NCBI RefSeq assembly: GCF_002564465.1
Contig: NZ_NUUX01000013.1
Coordinates: 1 to 64,000, forward strand
DNA: 64,000 nt
Source: Bacillus sp. AFS088145
Lineage (GTDB): Bacteria; Bacillota; Bacilli; Bacillales; Bacillaceae_G
Direction: 5' to 3'
The notes under the pieces are model-generated. The model was given only the letters and a program-made list of their open reading frames with translations, was not told where the DNA came from and did no database searches. This document shows positions 28,207-38,500 of the stretch, piece after piece. The first letter of the stretch is position 1. Every line of letters begins with the position of its first letter. A program made the position numbers and the translations under genes.

Positions 28207-29151
28207 TTATTTAGTTCTTTCAATACATTTCCCATTATAAGCAGTACATATTTTTATACTTGGACAAAAATCAGTATTATTCAAACATAATGCAGAAGTA
28301 AATTCAGGGTCTAATCTGCTAATCGTATTAAAATAACAACCTATATAATGATTACGAGCTATGCTATTTAATTGAAACGAGACTGGAAAATTATTGTTTA
28401 CGTGTCGATAATATAAACCTTTAGATGTAAACGGCGGAGGATAAATTTCTGCAGGTAAGGTAGGAATGATGTCATGCACATTAAAAATACGAAAACTTCT
28501 TTTTACAATTTGATTGTATCGATAAGCAAATTCTGGATCTGCAACACGCGGACTACCGAACGTATAGACTGATAGATTGTCAAAATCAGAATTCAAACCA
28601 CCCAAACTGTATCCTGCTATCAATAGTCTTTTATTAGGTGATAACTTCATTAATTCTGTAAATAGTTCGTTCCTGGCAGATTGATAAAGCACAACCTTAC
28701 CGATTTGCTGTCCGAAATAAACAGCATAACGGGATCCACCACTGATAATTTCTTCATCACTCACTACTATGATAATCGGGCAATAATACGCAAGAAGCAC
28801 ATTTCGTTCGAGCAATCTCTGTGTGAAATGGTCTATTCCTGGTTTATTTCTGATTTCTGGGGTTGTGAAAGGATGGTACACACCCCCGTTTTTACGAATT
28901 CGTTCGCCCAGTTCACGGTTTGTCTTAGGTGTTAACGGTACACTCGGAGTCGTACTGACAATGGCAATCGTTTTTGCACCTTTTACCTCAAGCGTTCCTT
29001 CGTGCGCTTCCGTGTCGATGCCAAGCGCTAACCCACTGACGACCGTATACCCTTTTTCCGCACAACGTCTCGCAAATGTACGAGCACGTTGTCGTAGTGG
29101 TTTACTTGTTACGCGTGGCCCGATGATTCCAATGTATTTCGTACTCTCCAT
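28207..29151 (-). CDS. Chimeric protein: DprA-like (SLOG) domain fused to lipase class 3 C-terminal half
   Basis: The 314-residue product has two parts. Residues about 1-153 are a DprA/Smf-type Rossmann domain: KYIGIIGPRVTSKPLRQRA, then YTVVSGLALGIDTEAHEGTL, then a TNRELGERIRKNGG helix. From about 155 the sequence is the C-terminal half of a class 3 lipase: YQSARNELFTELMK, GYSLGG with the nucleophile S182, VYTFGSPRVADPEF, a NVHDIIPTLP aspartate region, YYRHVNNNFPVSFQ, and a Cys-rich tail. Compared with the lipase pseudogene at 41781-42649, about 12 residues are missing after GYSLGG and the whole N-terminal half is absent. Start at ATG 29151 is preferred over GTG 29160. It may be an accidental fusion or a SLOG-effector protein; activity of the lipase part is doubtful. 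Confidence 0.75.
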   Translation of the reverse strand: MESTKYIGIIGPRVTSKPLRQRARTFARRCAEKGYTVVSGLALGIDTEAHEGTLEVKGAKTIAIVSTTPSVPLTPKTNRELGERIRKNGGVYHPFTTPEIRNKPGIDHFTQRLLERNVLLAYYCPIIIVVSDEEIISGGSRYAVYFGQQIGKVVLYQSARNELFTELMKLSPNKRLLIAGYSLGGLNSDFDNLSVYTFGSPRVADPEFAYRYNQIVKRSFRIFNVHDIIPTLPAEIYPPPFTSKGLYYRHVNNNFPVSFQLNSIARNHYIGCYFNTISRLDPEFTSALCLNNTDFCPSIKICTAYNGKCIERTK

Positions 29152-29384
29152 TTCATTCACCCTTCATCTTCTTTCTTTTATTGCATCATACCTTTTGGCT
29201 CGTTTTCACTTTTTCTTTCCTTGTGTCCTTTTCCCCTAACAAAAAAAGAATAGGAAAACTTATCACAGGCAATATATATACCGAATAGCCTTGAGACCTT
29301 TAGAATAAAGGGCTGAAGTTTTGGTATATATACTAAAACTTATACCAAAACGTTAGGCTCTGTTTAAGAATAGATTAAAATTTA

Positions 29385-29408
29385 AAGGCAACCTTTATGG
29401 GGTGCCTT
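29385..29408 (+). terminator. Isolated plus-strand terminator-like hairpin
   Basis: AAGGCA/TGCCTT with extra GG-CC pairing is followed by TTTTTT on the plus strand. No plus-strand gene precedes it, suggesting a lost gene or an unannotated small RNA. Confidence 0.55.
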
Positions 29409-29520
29409 TTTTAGTACGTCATACAATAAAAATTGCGTATTACCCCATGGTTATAATGTATTTTAGAATTGGTATATGGTATATGTTTTACCTGTAATAA
29501 TTATATAGTTCAATAAAAAA

Positions 29521-29551
29521 ATACAGCCTTTAATTAATATAAAGACTGTAT
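29521..29551 (-). terminator. Intrinsic terminator of the 90-residue gene
   Basis: ATACAGCCTTT/AAAGACTGTAT is followed by TTTTTTT on the minus strand, 66 bp after the stop. Confidence 0.8.
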
Positions 29552-29616
29552 TAGTAGTTAAATCATAAGTTTTGGTATAGTTTTCTACCTGTAATAAGCA
29601 GTGCTACTCTTTTTTC

Positions 29617-29889
29617 TTAATTAAATCGAATCAGCATTGCTTCAAAAACAGTTTTGGCTACCTTAACGATGCTTTCGTCTAATTCAGGTTGTGCGGTTAA
29701 TTGAATTTGTTTCTCACGTGACAACTCAATGCGGTCACCTATGGTAAAACAGTACAAAATCTCAATCGTAGAACCTGGGTGGAGAACTAATGCGTAAGCG
29801 TTCTCTTTACTGATTTTTATCGAAAGGATTTCTCCTGTTGGTTCAGTCCAAGCGTTTATTTTCATAATGATCGCATTTGTTCTCGTCAT
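29617..29889 (-). CDS. Hypothetical protein, 90 residues
   Basis: I do not recognise this protein. From the ATG at 29889 it reads TRTNAIIMKINAWTEPTGEI, then a beta-rich middle (LVLHPGSTIEILYCFTIGDR) and a helical end (DESIVKVAKTVFEAMLIRF). There are no membrane segments or catalytic motifs. GAAAGGAAG lies about 12 nt upstream; a TTG at 29916 is an alternative start. It has its own terminator and stands between LysR paralog 2 and the repeat cluster, in a rearranged area. Confidence 0.5.
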   Translation of the reverse strand: MTRTNAIIMKINAWTEPTGEILSIKISKENAYALVLHPGSTIEILYCFTIGDRIELSREKQIQLTAQPELDESIVKVAKTVFEAMLIRFN

Positions 29890-29921
29890 GTTTAGGTAAA
29901 TCTTCCTTTCTACCAAAAAGT

Positions 29922-29966
29922 AAAACCGAAAAAAAAAGTCTTAACAGCCGACTTCCTTCCGGTTTT
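29922..29966 (-). terminator. Terminator-like double hairpin upstream of the 90-residue gene
   Basis: Outer arms AAAACCG/CGGTTTT enclose an inner hairpin AAGTC/GACTT. On the minus strand the inner stem is followed by nine Ts. It lies between lysR and the 90-residue gene and could stop read-through. The rest of 29890-30177 contains a CRE-like TGAAAGCGCTTGGT at about 30075 and nothing else I recognise. Confidence 0.55.
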
Positions 29967-30168
29967 GAGGAGGTTATTTAGTTGGTAAAAGTTTGAGATT
30001 ATCCTTCTTCCCTTTTTCCGTTATACAAATTTGTGCGAAAAATAGATAAACAAACGACCTAGCCACCTATTTCAATGAAAGCGCTTGGTACAATGGGCTC
30101 TGAACACGATGAATGCGGGCAAACTCGAAGTATTTTAAAATAATGTTACTAAAATCAATTCATGCAAA

Positions 30169-30191
30169 AAGGTACTCCTAGTGAGTACCTT
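30169..30191 (-). terminator. Terminator overlapping the stop codon of LysR paralog 2
   Basis: A 9-bp stem AAGGTACTC/GAGTACCTT spans the TAG stop and is followed by TTTTTG on the minus strand. Confidence 0.8.
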
Positions 30192-31104
30192 CTTTACCAT
30201 CAAACGATTCTTTCAGTACAACTTTTATCCGTGCGGTTAATTCCTCAAAAAATAACCGAACTACTTCTGATTCACGCTCTTCAATTCTATGGACACACCA
30301 TAAATCGACTGGTTTGATCCGTTTATCTTCAATTGGAATTACTCGAATTTCATCGGATTCGATGATAGGTTGATTCCATAATGTAAAGGAATGCAGATAC
30401 AAGACCGCATCTTTTTCACTAAGCATATCGAACGCAAACTCATGCACGTTTGTCGTCAAAAACGCATCTTGAATACTAGAAAACTCAATCGGCAGTTGTT
30501 CGTAATCAGATAACGTATACGCAATCACCGTCTTTTTTTTCAAATCGGCTAACCGAACTGATTTTGCATGATAAAATGGCGATTTTTTTCCCACTGCAAT
30601 ACAAATTCTAGTTTGCCCTAAGTGTGTGAGCGTTTGTTTATCGAAATATTTCGATTCTGAACGTGTCAACGCACTAAACGAAAAATCGGCTAGTTGCTGC
30701 TTATTTTTTAACATTGTTTTTGTATGGTTTTCCATCACTTGAAAGGTAAGATTTGGATGAAAATGATCAAGCGATAGAATAATTTGCTGAATCAAAAACG
30801 AGAATGTCGGGGTCATCGAAATCGTGATGAGTATATCATTCTTTCGTTTTATTGTTTTAACTTCTTTATTTAAATTATCCATCATTTCCAACATTTGAAT
30901 TGCATGTCTAACCACTCGTTCGCCTGCATTAGTCAGTTTAATCCCTGTATTCGTCCGATCAAAAATTTTCACTCCAAGCTCTGACTCAAGCATCGATATT
31001 CCTTGACTTAACCCTGATTTTGACACATATAAATTGTCGGCAGCTCTCGAAATCGACCCTTCTTTTGAAGCTTCTACAATGTACTTCATTTGTTCAAAAT
31101 TCAT
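30178..31104 (-). CDS. LysR family regulator (paralog 2, downstream of protease 2)
   Basis: The 308-residue protein has an N-terminal helix-turn-helix (SISRAADNLYVSKSGLSQGI, LESELGVKIFDR) and an effector domain. It is a paralog of the LysR protein at 17870-18769, with the same start (MNFEQM), GKKSPFYHAKSV and YLHSFTLWNQPI segments. It is divergent from the XRE/TPR regulator at 31298 across a 193-bp shared promoter region, the classic arrangement for LysR autoregulation and control of a divergent gene. It also lies downstream of giant protease 2 on the same strand. Effector unknown. Confidence 0.88.
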   Translation of the reverse strand: MNFEQMKYIVEASKEGSISRAADNLYVSKSGLSQGISMLESELGVKIFDRTNTGIKLTNAGERVVRHAIQMLEMMDNLNKEVKTIKRKNDILITISMTPTFSFLIQQIILSLDHFHPNLTFQVMENHTKTMLKNKQQLADFSFSALTRSESKYFDKQTLTHLGQTRICIAVGKKSPFYHAKSVRLADLKKKTVIAYTLSDYEQLPIEFSSIQDAFLTTNVHEFAFDMLSEKDAVLYLHSFTLWNQPIIESDEIRVIPIEDKRIKPVDLWCVHRIEERESEVVRLFFEELTARIKVVLKESFDGKEGTH

Positions 31105-31297
31105 CTCACTGGTCCCCCCTTTCTTTTTCTATCCTTAGTTTTTCCGATTTTCTATTCATCATGCGAAAGGCTTTTATTGTCAAGTTTTTTATTCACATCA
31201 GTGTTCCGAATTTCTGTACAAGTCATTCGTTTTTTTGGACTAGTCTTCTTTTCCTAAAAATTATAAAATGCAACTGAAACGGAAAGGTGGCGGTATC

Positions 31298-32491
31298 GTG
31301 TACGAAGGAAGAATCATCCAACATTATCGAAAGAAACAACGTTTGACACAAGAACAACTCGGACAAGATATTTGTTCGGTGACACATCTCAGTAAAATTG
31401 AATGTTCACGGACAACTTATGCGCCTGAGATTGTATCACTTTTAGCTTCACGTCTAGGTATTACGATGGAAAAAGAAGTTGAAAAACTTCATACGTATAA
31501 AAGTTTCTTGGCAAAATGGGAATACGCGATTACGATGCGCCTACGACACGATATGGACGGATTTGCTGCGCACCTGATCAATGAAGATCTGATTTCACTT
31601 TCTGAACATTATCATTGGTTTTTGTTATTGCACGCAAAATATTGCCTACTAACCAATCAACTTGATCAAGCACGTCAGTTGATTAAACTACTTGAAAAAA
31701 AGAAACAAACCCTTTCTTTTGATGAAACCCAACGGTTTCACCATGTAAAGGGAATGTTTTACTTGGTCACATATCAAGCAAATCATGCCATTCCGGAGTT
31801 TGAGCAAATTGATGAAACGGTTTATCCTGCAATCGATTATTTGTACCACTTAGCACTAGCTTATGAGCTAGCTGGTTTATCAACACTTGCCTATTATTAT
31901 GCAGATAAAGCGAATCGCTTATTTACTGAGAATCGTCAGTTTTTATTAGCTATTGAAGCTGAACGGATCATGCTTGCTCAGTTGACAGATTTACCTCAAC
32001 GCACGCTCGATTTTCGGTTAATTCAATTACTACAAAGTTGCGACCTTTGTCAAGCAGTAGAGCAGAAAGCAATGATCCTTTGTTTATTCGGGGACGTCCA
32101 CTTGAAACGACACGACAAAGAACAAGGGGCTCATTATTACCTATATGCATTGAATTTATTAGATAAACAGTCAGTTTTTTATTTAACAGTACTTGAACGT
32201 CATTTACGTCTTCAAGTTGAACTCGACTTTTTGAACAAACATACTCTTCTTCCCGAAATTGAAGTTGCAAAGCAAATTGCAAGCGATTCAAAACAAGAAA
32301 TGTTTGTTCACTTGTTTCAATTACTCATTTATCAAGCTTCTAACAATCTTATCGATTACCGTCGCTATTTAGAGAAAAAGGCGCTTCCTGCCTTTTTGCA
32401 ATTTGGTGTAAGCGAATTTATTCAACTTGCCACTTTTAAAATCGAGCATTTGAACGCACAAATCCCTTCAAATGAACTTGCGTTAACATAA
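31298..32491 (+). CDS. XRE-family HTH regulator with TPR-like helical domain (RNPP-like)
   Basis: I place the start at GTG 31298 with AGGTGG 7 nt upstream, giving 397 residues. The first 65 residues are an XRE helix-turn-helix (IIQHYRKKQRLTQEQLGQDI, then SVTHLSKIECSRTTYAPEIV). The remainder is helical with repeated tyrosine/alanine-rich pairs such as HLALAYELAGLSTLAYYYADKA-type TPR units. This architecture is that of the Rap/Rgg-NprR-PlcR-PrgX (RNPP) regulators that bind secreted peptides; NprR controls an extracellular protease in B. cereus. Here the gene is convergent with giant protease 2 and divergent from a LysR gene. No pheromone-like small gene follows, because a terminator comes directly after the stop. 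The peptide input is therefore speculative. Confidence 0.75.
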   Translation: MYEGRIIQHYRKKQRLTQEQLGQDICSVTHLSKIECSRTTYAPEIVSLLASRLGITMEKEVEKLHTYKSFLAKWEYAITMRLRHDMDGFAAHLINEDLISLSEHYHWFLLLHAKYCLLTNQLDQARQLIKLLEKKKQTLSFDETQRFHHVKGMFYLVTYQANHAIPEFEQIDETVYPAIDYLYHLALAYELAGLSTLAYYYADKANRLFTENRQFLLAIEAERIMLAQLTDLPQRTLDFRLIQLLQSCDLCQAVEQKAMILCLFGDVHLKRHDKEQGAHYYLYALNLLDKQSVFYLTVLERHLRLQVELDFLNKHTLLPEIEVAKQIASDSKQEMFVHLFQLLIYQASNNLIDYRRYLEKKALPAFLQFGVSEFIQLATFKIEHLNAQIPSNELALT

Positions 32492-32526
32492 AAAAACAAG
32501 AACCACTTGCGTGTTCTTGTTTTTTT
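32491..32526. terminator. Bidirectional terminator between XRE gene and protease 2
   Basis: AAAACAAGAAC/GTTCTTGTTTT is flanked by A and T runs, shared by the two convergent genes. Confidence 0.92.
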
Positions 32527-32541
32527 GTTCTTATTTTTTTC

Positions 32542-35500
32542 TTATCGTTTAATACTTACGATTGTTGACCATTCGCCATAAATAGCTTTTCCACCAACAA
32601 GTGTGTATGAACGAACTTTGTAGTAATACGTTTTACCTTTACTTAATCCGTCATTTGTTAGTGATGTTGTCGTCACAGAACGTACGTGTTGATAAGTGCC
32701 TGTTTTTGATGTCGAACGAACGACTTCATAACCAGTTGCGCCACTTACACGTGACCATGTGATTTTCGCTGATGTTTTTCCAACTAACGTCACTTTTGCA
32801 TTTGACGGTGCACTTGGTAATTTCACCCACTTAGCATAGATCGTTGTATCTGCTGTGATGTGGTCTTTTTCGAAGTTCCAAGTGATTTTTCCAGCCGCAT
32901 CTTTCGTCCAACCGATAAATGCATAGCCTTTTTTAGTTGGTGCAGATGGTTGTTTTACTGTACCGTTGTAAACTACTGTTTTTGATCCAACCGAGCTGCC
33001 CCCGTTTGAATTAAACTTCAAAGTATAGTTGTTTACTTTCCATTGTGCGTACAGTGTAATGTTTCCTGTCACTGTTAGATTGCTTGATACCGCCACTTTA
33101 CCAGCTGCATCTTTCGTCCAACCAACGAACGTGTAACCTGTTCTTGTTGGTTTTGATAATGTCACCGTGCTATTGTAGTTAACAGTTTTTGCCGGTACAC
33201 TATTTCCGCCAGTTACATCAAAACGAACCGTGTACGTGTTGATTCTCCATTGTGCATGTAACGTTGCATCCTCTGTTACTTTGTCTTTTGCAAAGTTCCA
33301 AGGCACTAGACCTGCTTCATCTTTTGTCCAACCCACAAATGTATAACCTGTTCTTGTTGGAGCAGACGGCGATGTAACCGTTGTGTTGTAATTCGTTGTT
33401 TTATCCGCTACTGCACTTCCGCCATTGCTGTCGTAATGAACAGTATACGAATTGATGTTCCATTTTGCATAAAGGATTGTATTGTCTGTTACTTTGTCAG
33501 TTGTAAAGTTCCAAGCAGTTTTGCCTTCAGCATCTTTGTACCAGCCAACAAACGTATAACCCCTTCTTGTTGGTGCACTTGTTGTGTCATCTAATAATGT
33601 GTTGTATTCCACTTTAACCGAGTAAACAAGTCCTGCATCTTGTGTGTCGAAGATTACTGAATACTTTGCTGGTTTCCATGTGCCATAAAGCGTTTTAGCT
33701 GAATAGATTGAATTTGTGAAATCCCAAGGAATTGTATAATCTGCATCTGCAAACCAAGCTAATTCATAACCGTGTACCGTCGGCGCTGTGATTCTGCGTG
33801 CGACAATTCGATCTTTTGTTGCATCCTTCACTTCAGCAGGTGCATTCTTTGGCATTACGAAATGCACAGTATATCCATTTACAACTTTTTGTACTACTGT
33901 TACATCAGCATACTCTTTAGCTTTTACAGTAATCGTATAATCTTTAGCTCTTGAGAACAGACTTTGATCCAAAGTAATTGTACGATTTCCTTTATCTACA
34001 GTGTATTTCGATGCGTCAACAGGAAGACCGTTGATATTAATGCCAGTAATCGCATTTGCCCAATCTTTGTCAATAAACTCTAAAACCATATCGTTCCCTA
34101 CTGCGTTATCAGTTGTATCAGCTGTTACAACTGAACCAGCTAATGCATATTTCGCGTAAAGAGTGATTGGTTTTGTCACAATGTTATCAAAATCATATGG
34201 CATTGTTAAATCTTTGTCCAAGTACCAACCATAGAATTTGTAACCCACTTTTGTCGGATCAACTGGTTTTGTTGCATTTCTGTCTACGATTTGAGCAGAA
34301 AGTGGATCTCCACCATTTGATTCAAACGAAACTGTGTAACCAATAACTTGGTCAACCACTACAACATCTTTATATCCTTCAGAAACAATCGTCACATTGA
34401 CTTTTTGTCCAACTGTGAATAGAGCAGCTTTTAGGATGATGCTATTATCAGTGATTGTGTAATCCTTATTCAGTTCTAATGTTTTCGCGCCGATTTTAAC
34501 AGCTTTGATATTATTTTTCCATGTTCCATCATCAGTAAATGGTAACGTAATGTCACTTCCAACAATGTTTCCAGCAACGTCCTTATTCACTGTAGGTGGA
34601 ACTTTCATCCAACATAGATAGAAAGTAGAATTATCTGTTAAAACTTTCGGATTTGTTGTAATATCTGACTTCTTGTCACTTGAATTCGCTGCATCCAAAT
34701 AAAGGTCTGGACTAATCGTTAAGTTACCATTTGTTACATGTGTTACACCTGTAGACATATTTGGCGCTGTTGTTTTTCCATTAACTAACGCATCAGAAAA
34801 GAAAGCATCATTTGCAGTCTTTAACGTACCACCGTTTAAATCAATATGTCGTCTATAACCAAGTTGAATATTTGGAATTGCAACTGTTTCCCCTGTTGTA
34901 GAAGTTAAGGTTAAATTATACCCTTTAATCCCCTCAATGTTTCCAAGACTCGGCATTTCACTAAACGCAAACTTTTCTCCTAGATTGTTTTGACCTGCTT
35001 TAACAGCTTGATCATGTGTAGCCGTTTTGAATGAGAGAATACCATTACTTCCGTTAGATGATAATTCATACGTACTTGGGTCTAACGTATATTTTGTCGG
35101 GGTCGTATCAGTTGAGCCATCGCTCTTCACTTGATAGAATTTCGCTTCAATATTCGCAATTTTATCTTTTCCTGTTAACCAAGAAACATTTGTTAAATAA
35201 TCTGGGATGTTGATTTTTAAATCGCCTTCTCCAAGCACCCACCCGTTACCACTTGCATTTTGGTTACTTGGGTCGAATTTCGCTCCATTCGGATTCGATT
35301 TATCAACAGGTGAATAACTTTGAGTCGCATTCATTTGCCATTTTGCATAAACTGTTTTGTCTGCAGTTAATACACCACTTGGATCCCATTGAGTTGTAGC
35401 CGATGCTTCATTAAACCAACCAAGGAATTTATAGCCTTGTTTCGTTGGCGCAGGAGTATTAAATGCTATCAAATCACTATTCGAACCATTTGATCTACTT

Positions 35501-38500
35501 GAGGCCGGTTTATATCCAACCGTCATTGGATTAATCGGTGTTCCTCCTTGGCTATCAAACGTAACACTATATCCAACAGGTTGTTGTCCTTTGAAAACAG
35601 GATCAGAACCAGCAATTACATCCGGATATACAGTGCCATCTGCACCTTGTGAACTGATCGTAAATCTGTAAAGTTGTGGAAGATAATTTGCTCCACCTGG
35701 GTTTACAGTTGCATTACCATAGGTTGAACCATTTTTTGGATCAAGTGTAGTATCCGTCATAAATGTTTTCGCATTGAACGTAATTTGACCCGGTTTACTA
35801 ATGTCATAATATTTTTGATTCGTATCTGGATTGATCAAATTCGTGATATCCATACTTTTACCATTGTTTGTTGTTACAATCACTTTATTGATTCCATTTC
35901 GCCATTTCGCATCTTCTGGGAAGGTTAATGTTAAATCCTTTCCAATATGCGCTACTGTTGGATCAGTAATGATTGGAATCGCTGGCGTCGGAATTGGAAG
36001 CGTTGAGATTGTTAATGATTTCGTTACATCTGGGTAACCTGTCGCTTTTACCGTCATTGTGTAATTCGTTGCCGTTGGGAATAATGAACCTGGGAACGTA
36101 ATTTTTGATGGCATTGTTTGAGATACTCCATTTGCATCATAATACGTATAACCTGGGTTAATTGTCACTAAATTCGTTACATCTGTTGAACCTAACATAA
36201 TTTTTGTAATTGATTTTCTCCACACTACATCATCTACAAATACTGAGCTTGTAGGAACTAATGAAATCGAAGCTCCATTTTGTAAATCTTCAAGCTTTGG
36301 TGTTGATGGGATTTGCTGAGCTGGAGCTGCAAAATTAAGCTTTTGCATAACTTGCTGTACTGTGTCTCCAGCATTTAACGTAATTGAACCTGCATAATCA
36401 GTTGTAAAAGTCGTATCTTTATCTACTGTTGTTTGTGCAGTAGGAACACTTAATCCTGCATCAATTGCACTTTGATTTTGCGTACCAAAGTTTTTAAAGA
36501 TGAAATAGAAGTCATTGTAATCAATTCCATATCCAAAACCTGATGGCTTAATCCAGTAAATATCTGCATCACGGTTAGTGTTTAAGAATGCAGTTTTGTT
36601 AGCTAATGTATTCGCTGGATTATTAAAATTATTTAAGTTTTTATATTGATAATAAACATCGATTTCTTTCAGTAAATCTTTCATATCGATGACGTTATCA
36701 CCATTTACGTCTCCTCCTAATAAAATTGGGAAAAGAGTTGGAAGATCTTTTATAGTACCTGATTGATAACCGAATTTGTTTTCACCAATTACAGGTGTTT
36801 TTCCATATCCTTTAAAATGGCCTGGTACACTTGCTTCCATTGAATATGGTTTATCACTAACATCTGCTGTCACCGCATAATATGGATTAATAAACGTATA
36901 GGCTATTGTGTTATTAAATGATGTCGGTTGATCCGTTGTAAATTTTTTGCCCTGATCATCCGTCACCGTTACCTTCGCACCTGAATCAACTGTGAATTGT
37001 GGATAATTGTTGTTTACGTTATTTCTTGAGAAAGATTCCGCTGCCACACGTCCTCTAATTACAGAAATGTTCTGTCTTACATATGGATCATTTGTTGGAA
37101 ACCAAGCGATTCTTGTATCTTCACCAGACAAAGTTAAATTTGCTGATAGTAAAATATATGGGAACTGTCCCGTAATTGGATCAGGACTAGTATAGGTCAC
37201 ATCTGCTTCTAATATTGGCATATCATGGTCAAGTGAACCTGCCGGACCTATATTTGAAATTGTTACATCTGTTGTATTTCCGATTTGATAAAATTGATGT
37301 TTATAAGGTTGACCTACAGTAAGAACCTTAGTTGGATCAATTCCCTTACTAATAAGATAATTTTTATACTCATCTGTTAGCCGGATATTACTATATTGGT
37401 ATACGCCATTATCATTCAGTAAAAATTTACCGCCAGTCATTCCAACACCGTAGTGGGTTGTCATAGTGGTTTTGAAAGGTTTATTCGCATCGACAACTAC
37501 TTTATCTTCGTTTCCTGAACCAACATCTACTCCATTAGATGCAGTTAATGTAACATACGGATTACCCTTTTTAATAAAGTAATAGGTTTGATCATTTATA
37601 ATATCACTTTCTCCTGAATAATCTGTAGGGTCAATTATAAAATCACTACCTAGTTTATTTTCTACGTCCTCTTTCGTCACACCAAAGTGGAAACGACCTT
37701 TCTCATTTGTATTGAAGTATACTGTTGGGAACATACTATCTTGATAACCTACAACACTGTTCAATCCTTGATCAACAGGAACAGGTTTGCCAGTCGTAGG
37801 ACTAGGTACTGATGTTTCTCCATTATTTTTCATCACGTCTACGTTCGAGTCATAAACTGTACCCGTGAACCCTTTAATTTCTTGTCCAGGTAGATACCCT
37901 GTCGGATCAATTTCATAAATCCCACCCTTGGAGTCTGCATCCATTGTCATTGTTGGTGGTGTACCGTCAACATATAGCGTATCTTCTGCAGTGTATCGTT
38001 GTCCGTCTTTACCAGTTGCAATCATCTCAAGAGAATATGCGCCTTCTTTTAAAACTTGAACATCTTTTGAAATACCAGATGCATCATACGTACCATTATA
38101 TTCCTTTGTAAATGGAAGATACCATCCATTAAATAGAGTGATACGTGGGCCGTATTGGACACCAGGGATGATACTACTACCGTTGGATAAGGTGTTAGCT
38201 ACCCCTATATATTTCCCGTCTTTGTCTTTTACTAGGATATAATAGTTATCCATTTCGTTATTTACCGAGAAATAATAAGATGAAAGATTTCCTACTGGCG
38301 TTGCTTTAATCCCGACTTGGAAATTATTAATTCCTTTTTCCGCAACTGTAATTGTAAACGGAACGCGATAAGACTCTGATGAATCAGCTGCGTTTACTAG
38401 GTTAATATACCCTTCGTAAGTGCCTTCTACTGCATTTGATGGTACTGTAATTTTTGCTGTTGCTTTAACAGTACCTCCACCGCCAACATTAATGTTTGTT

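Larger units (their letters stand above)
29259..29598. repeat. Cluster of GGTATA/CCTGT(A)ATAA repeats and an 11-bp palindrome
   Basis: Three copies of a roughly 24-bp element (GGTATA, about 8 nt, then CCTGTRATAA) lie at 29259-29282 (inverted), 29478-29500 and 29574-29598. Between them is a perfect inverted repeat GTTTTGGTATA/TATACCAAAAC (29318-29328 and 29341-29351); its AAGTTTTGGTATA arm is repeated at 29568-29580. This fills most of the 29152-29616 gene-free gap. It could be regulatory or the remains of a mobile element end; no transposase is present. Confidence 0.6.

Noticed and set aside
28207-29151. Functional chromosomal DprA (competence protein)
   Set aside because: Only the Rossmann core is present, the C-terminal winged-helix part is absent, and the gene is fused to lipase sequence.
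32492-32541. Pheromone peptide gene after the XRE/TPR regulator
   Set aside because: Only a shared terminator fits between the regulator's stop and the protease 2 stop.
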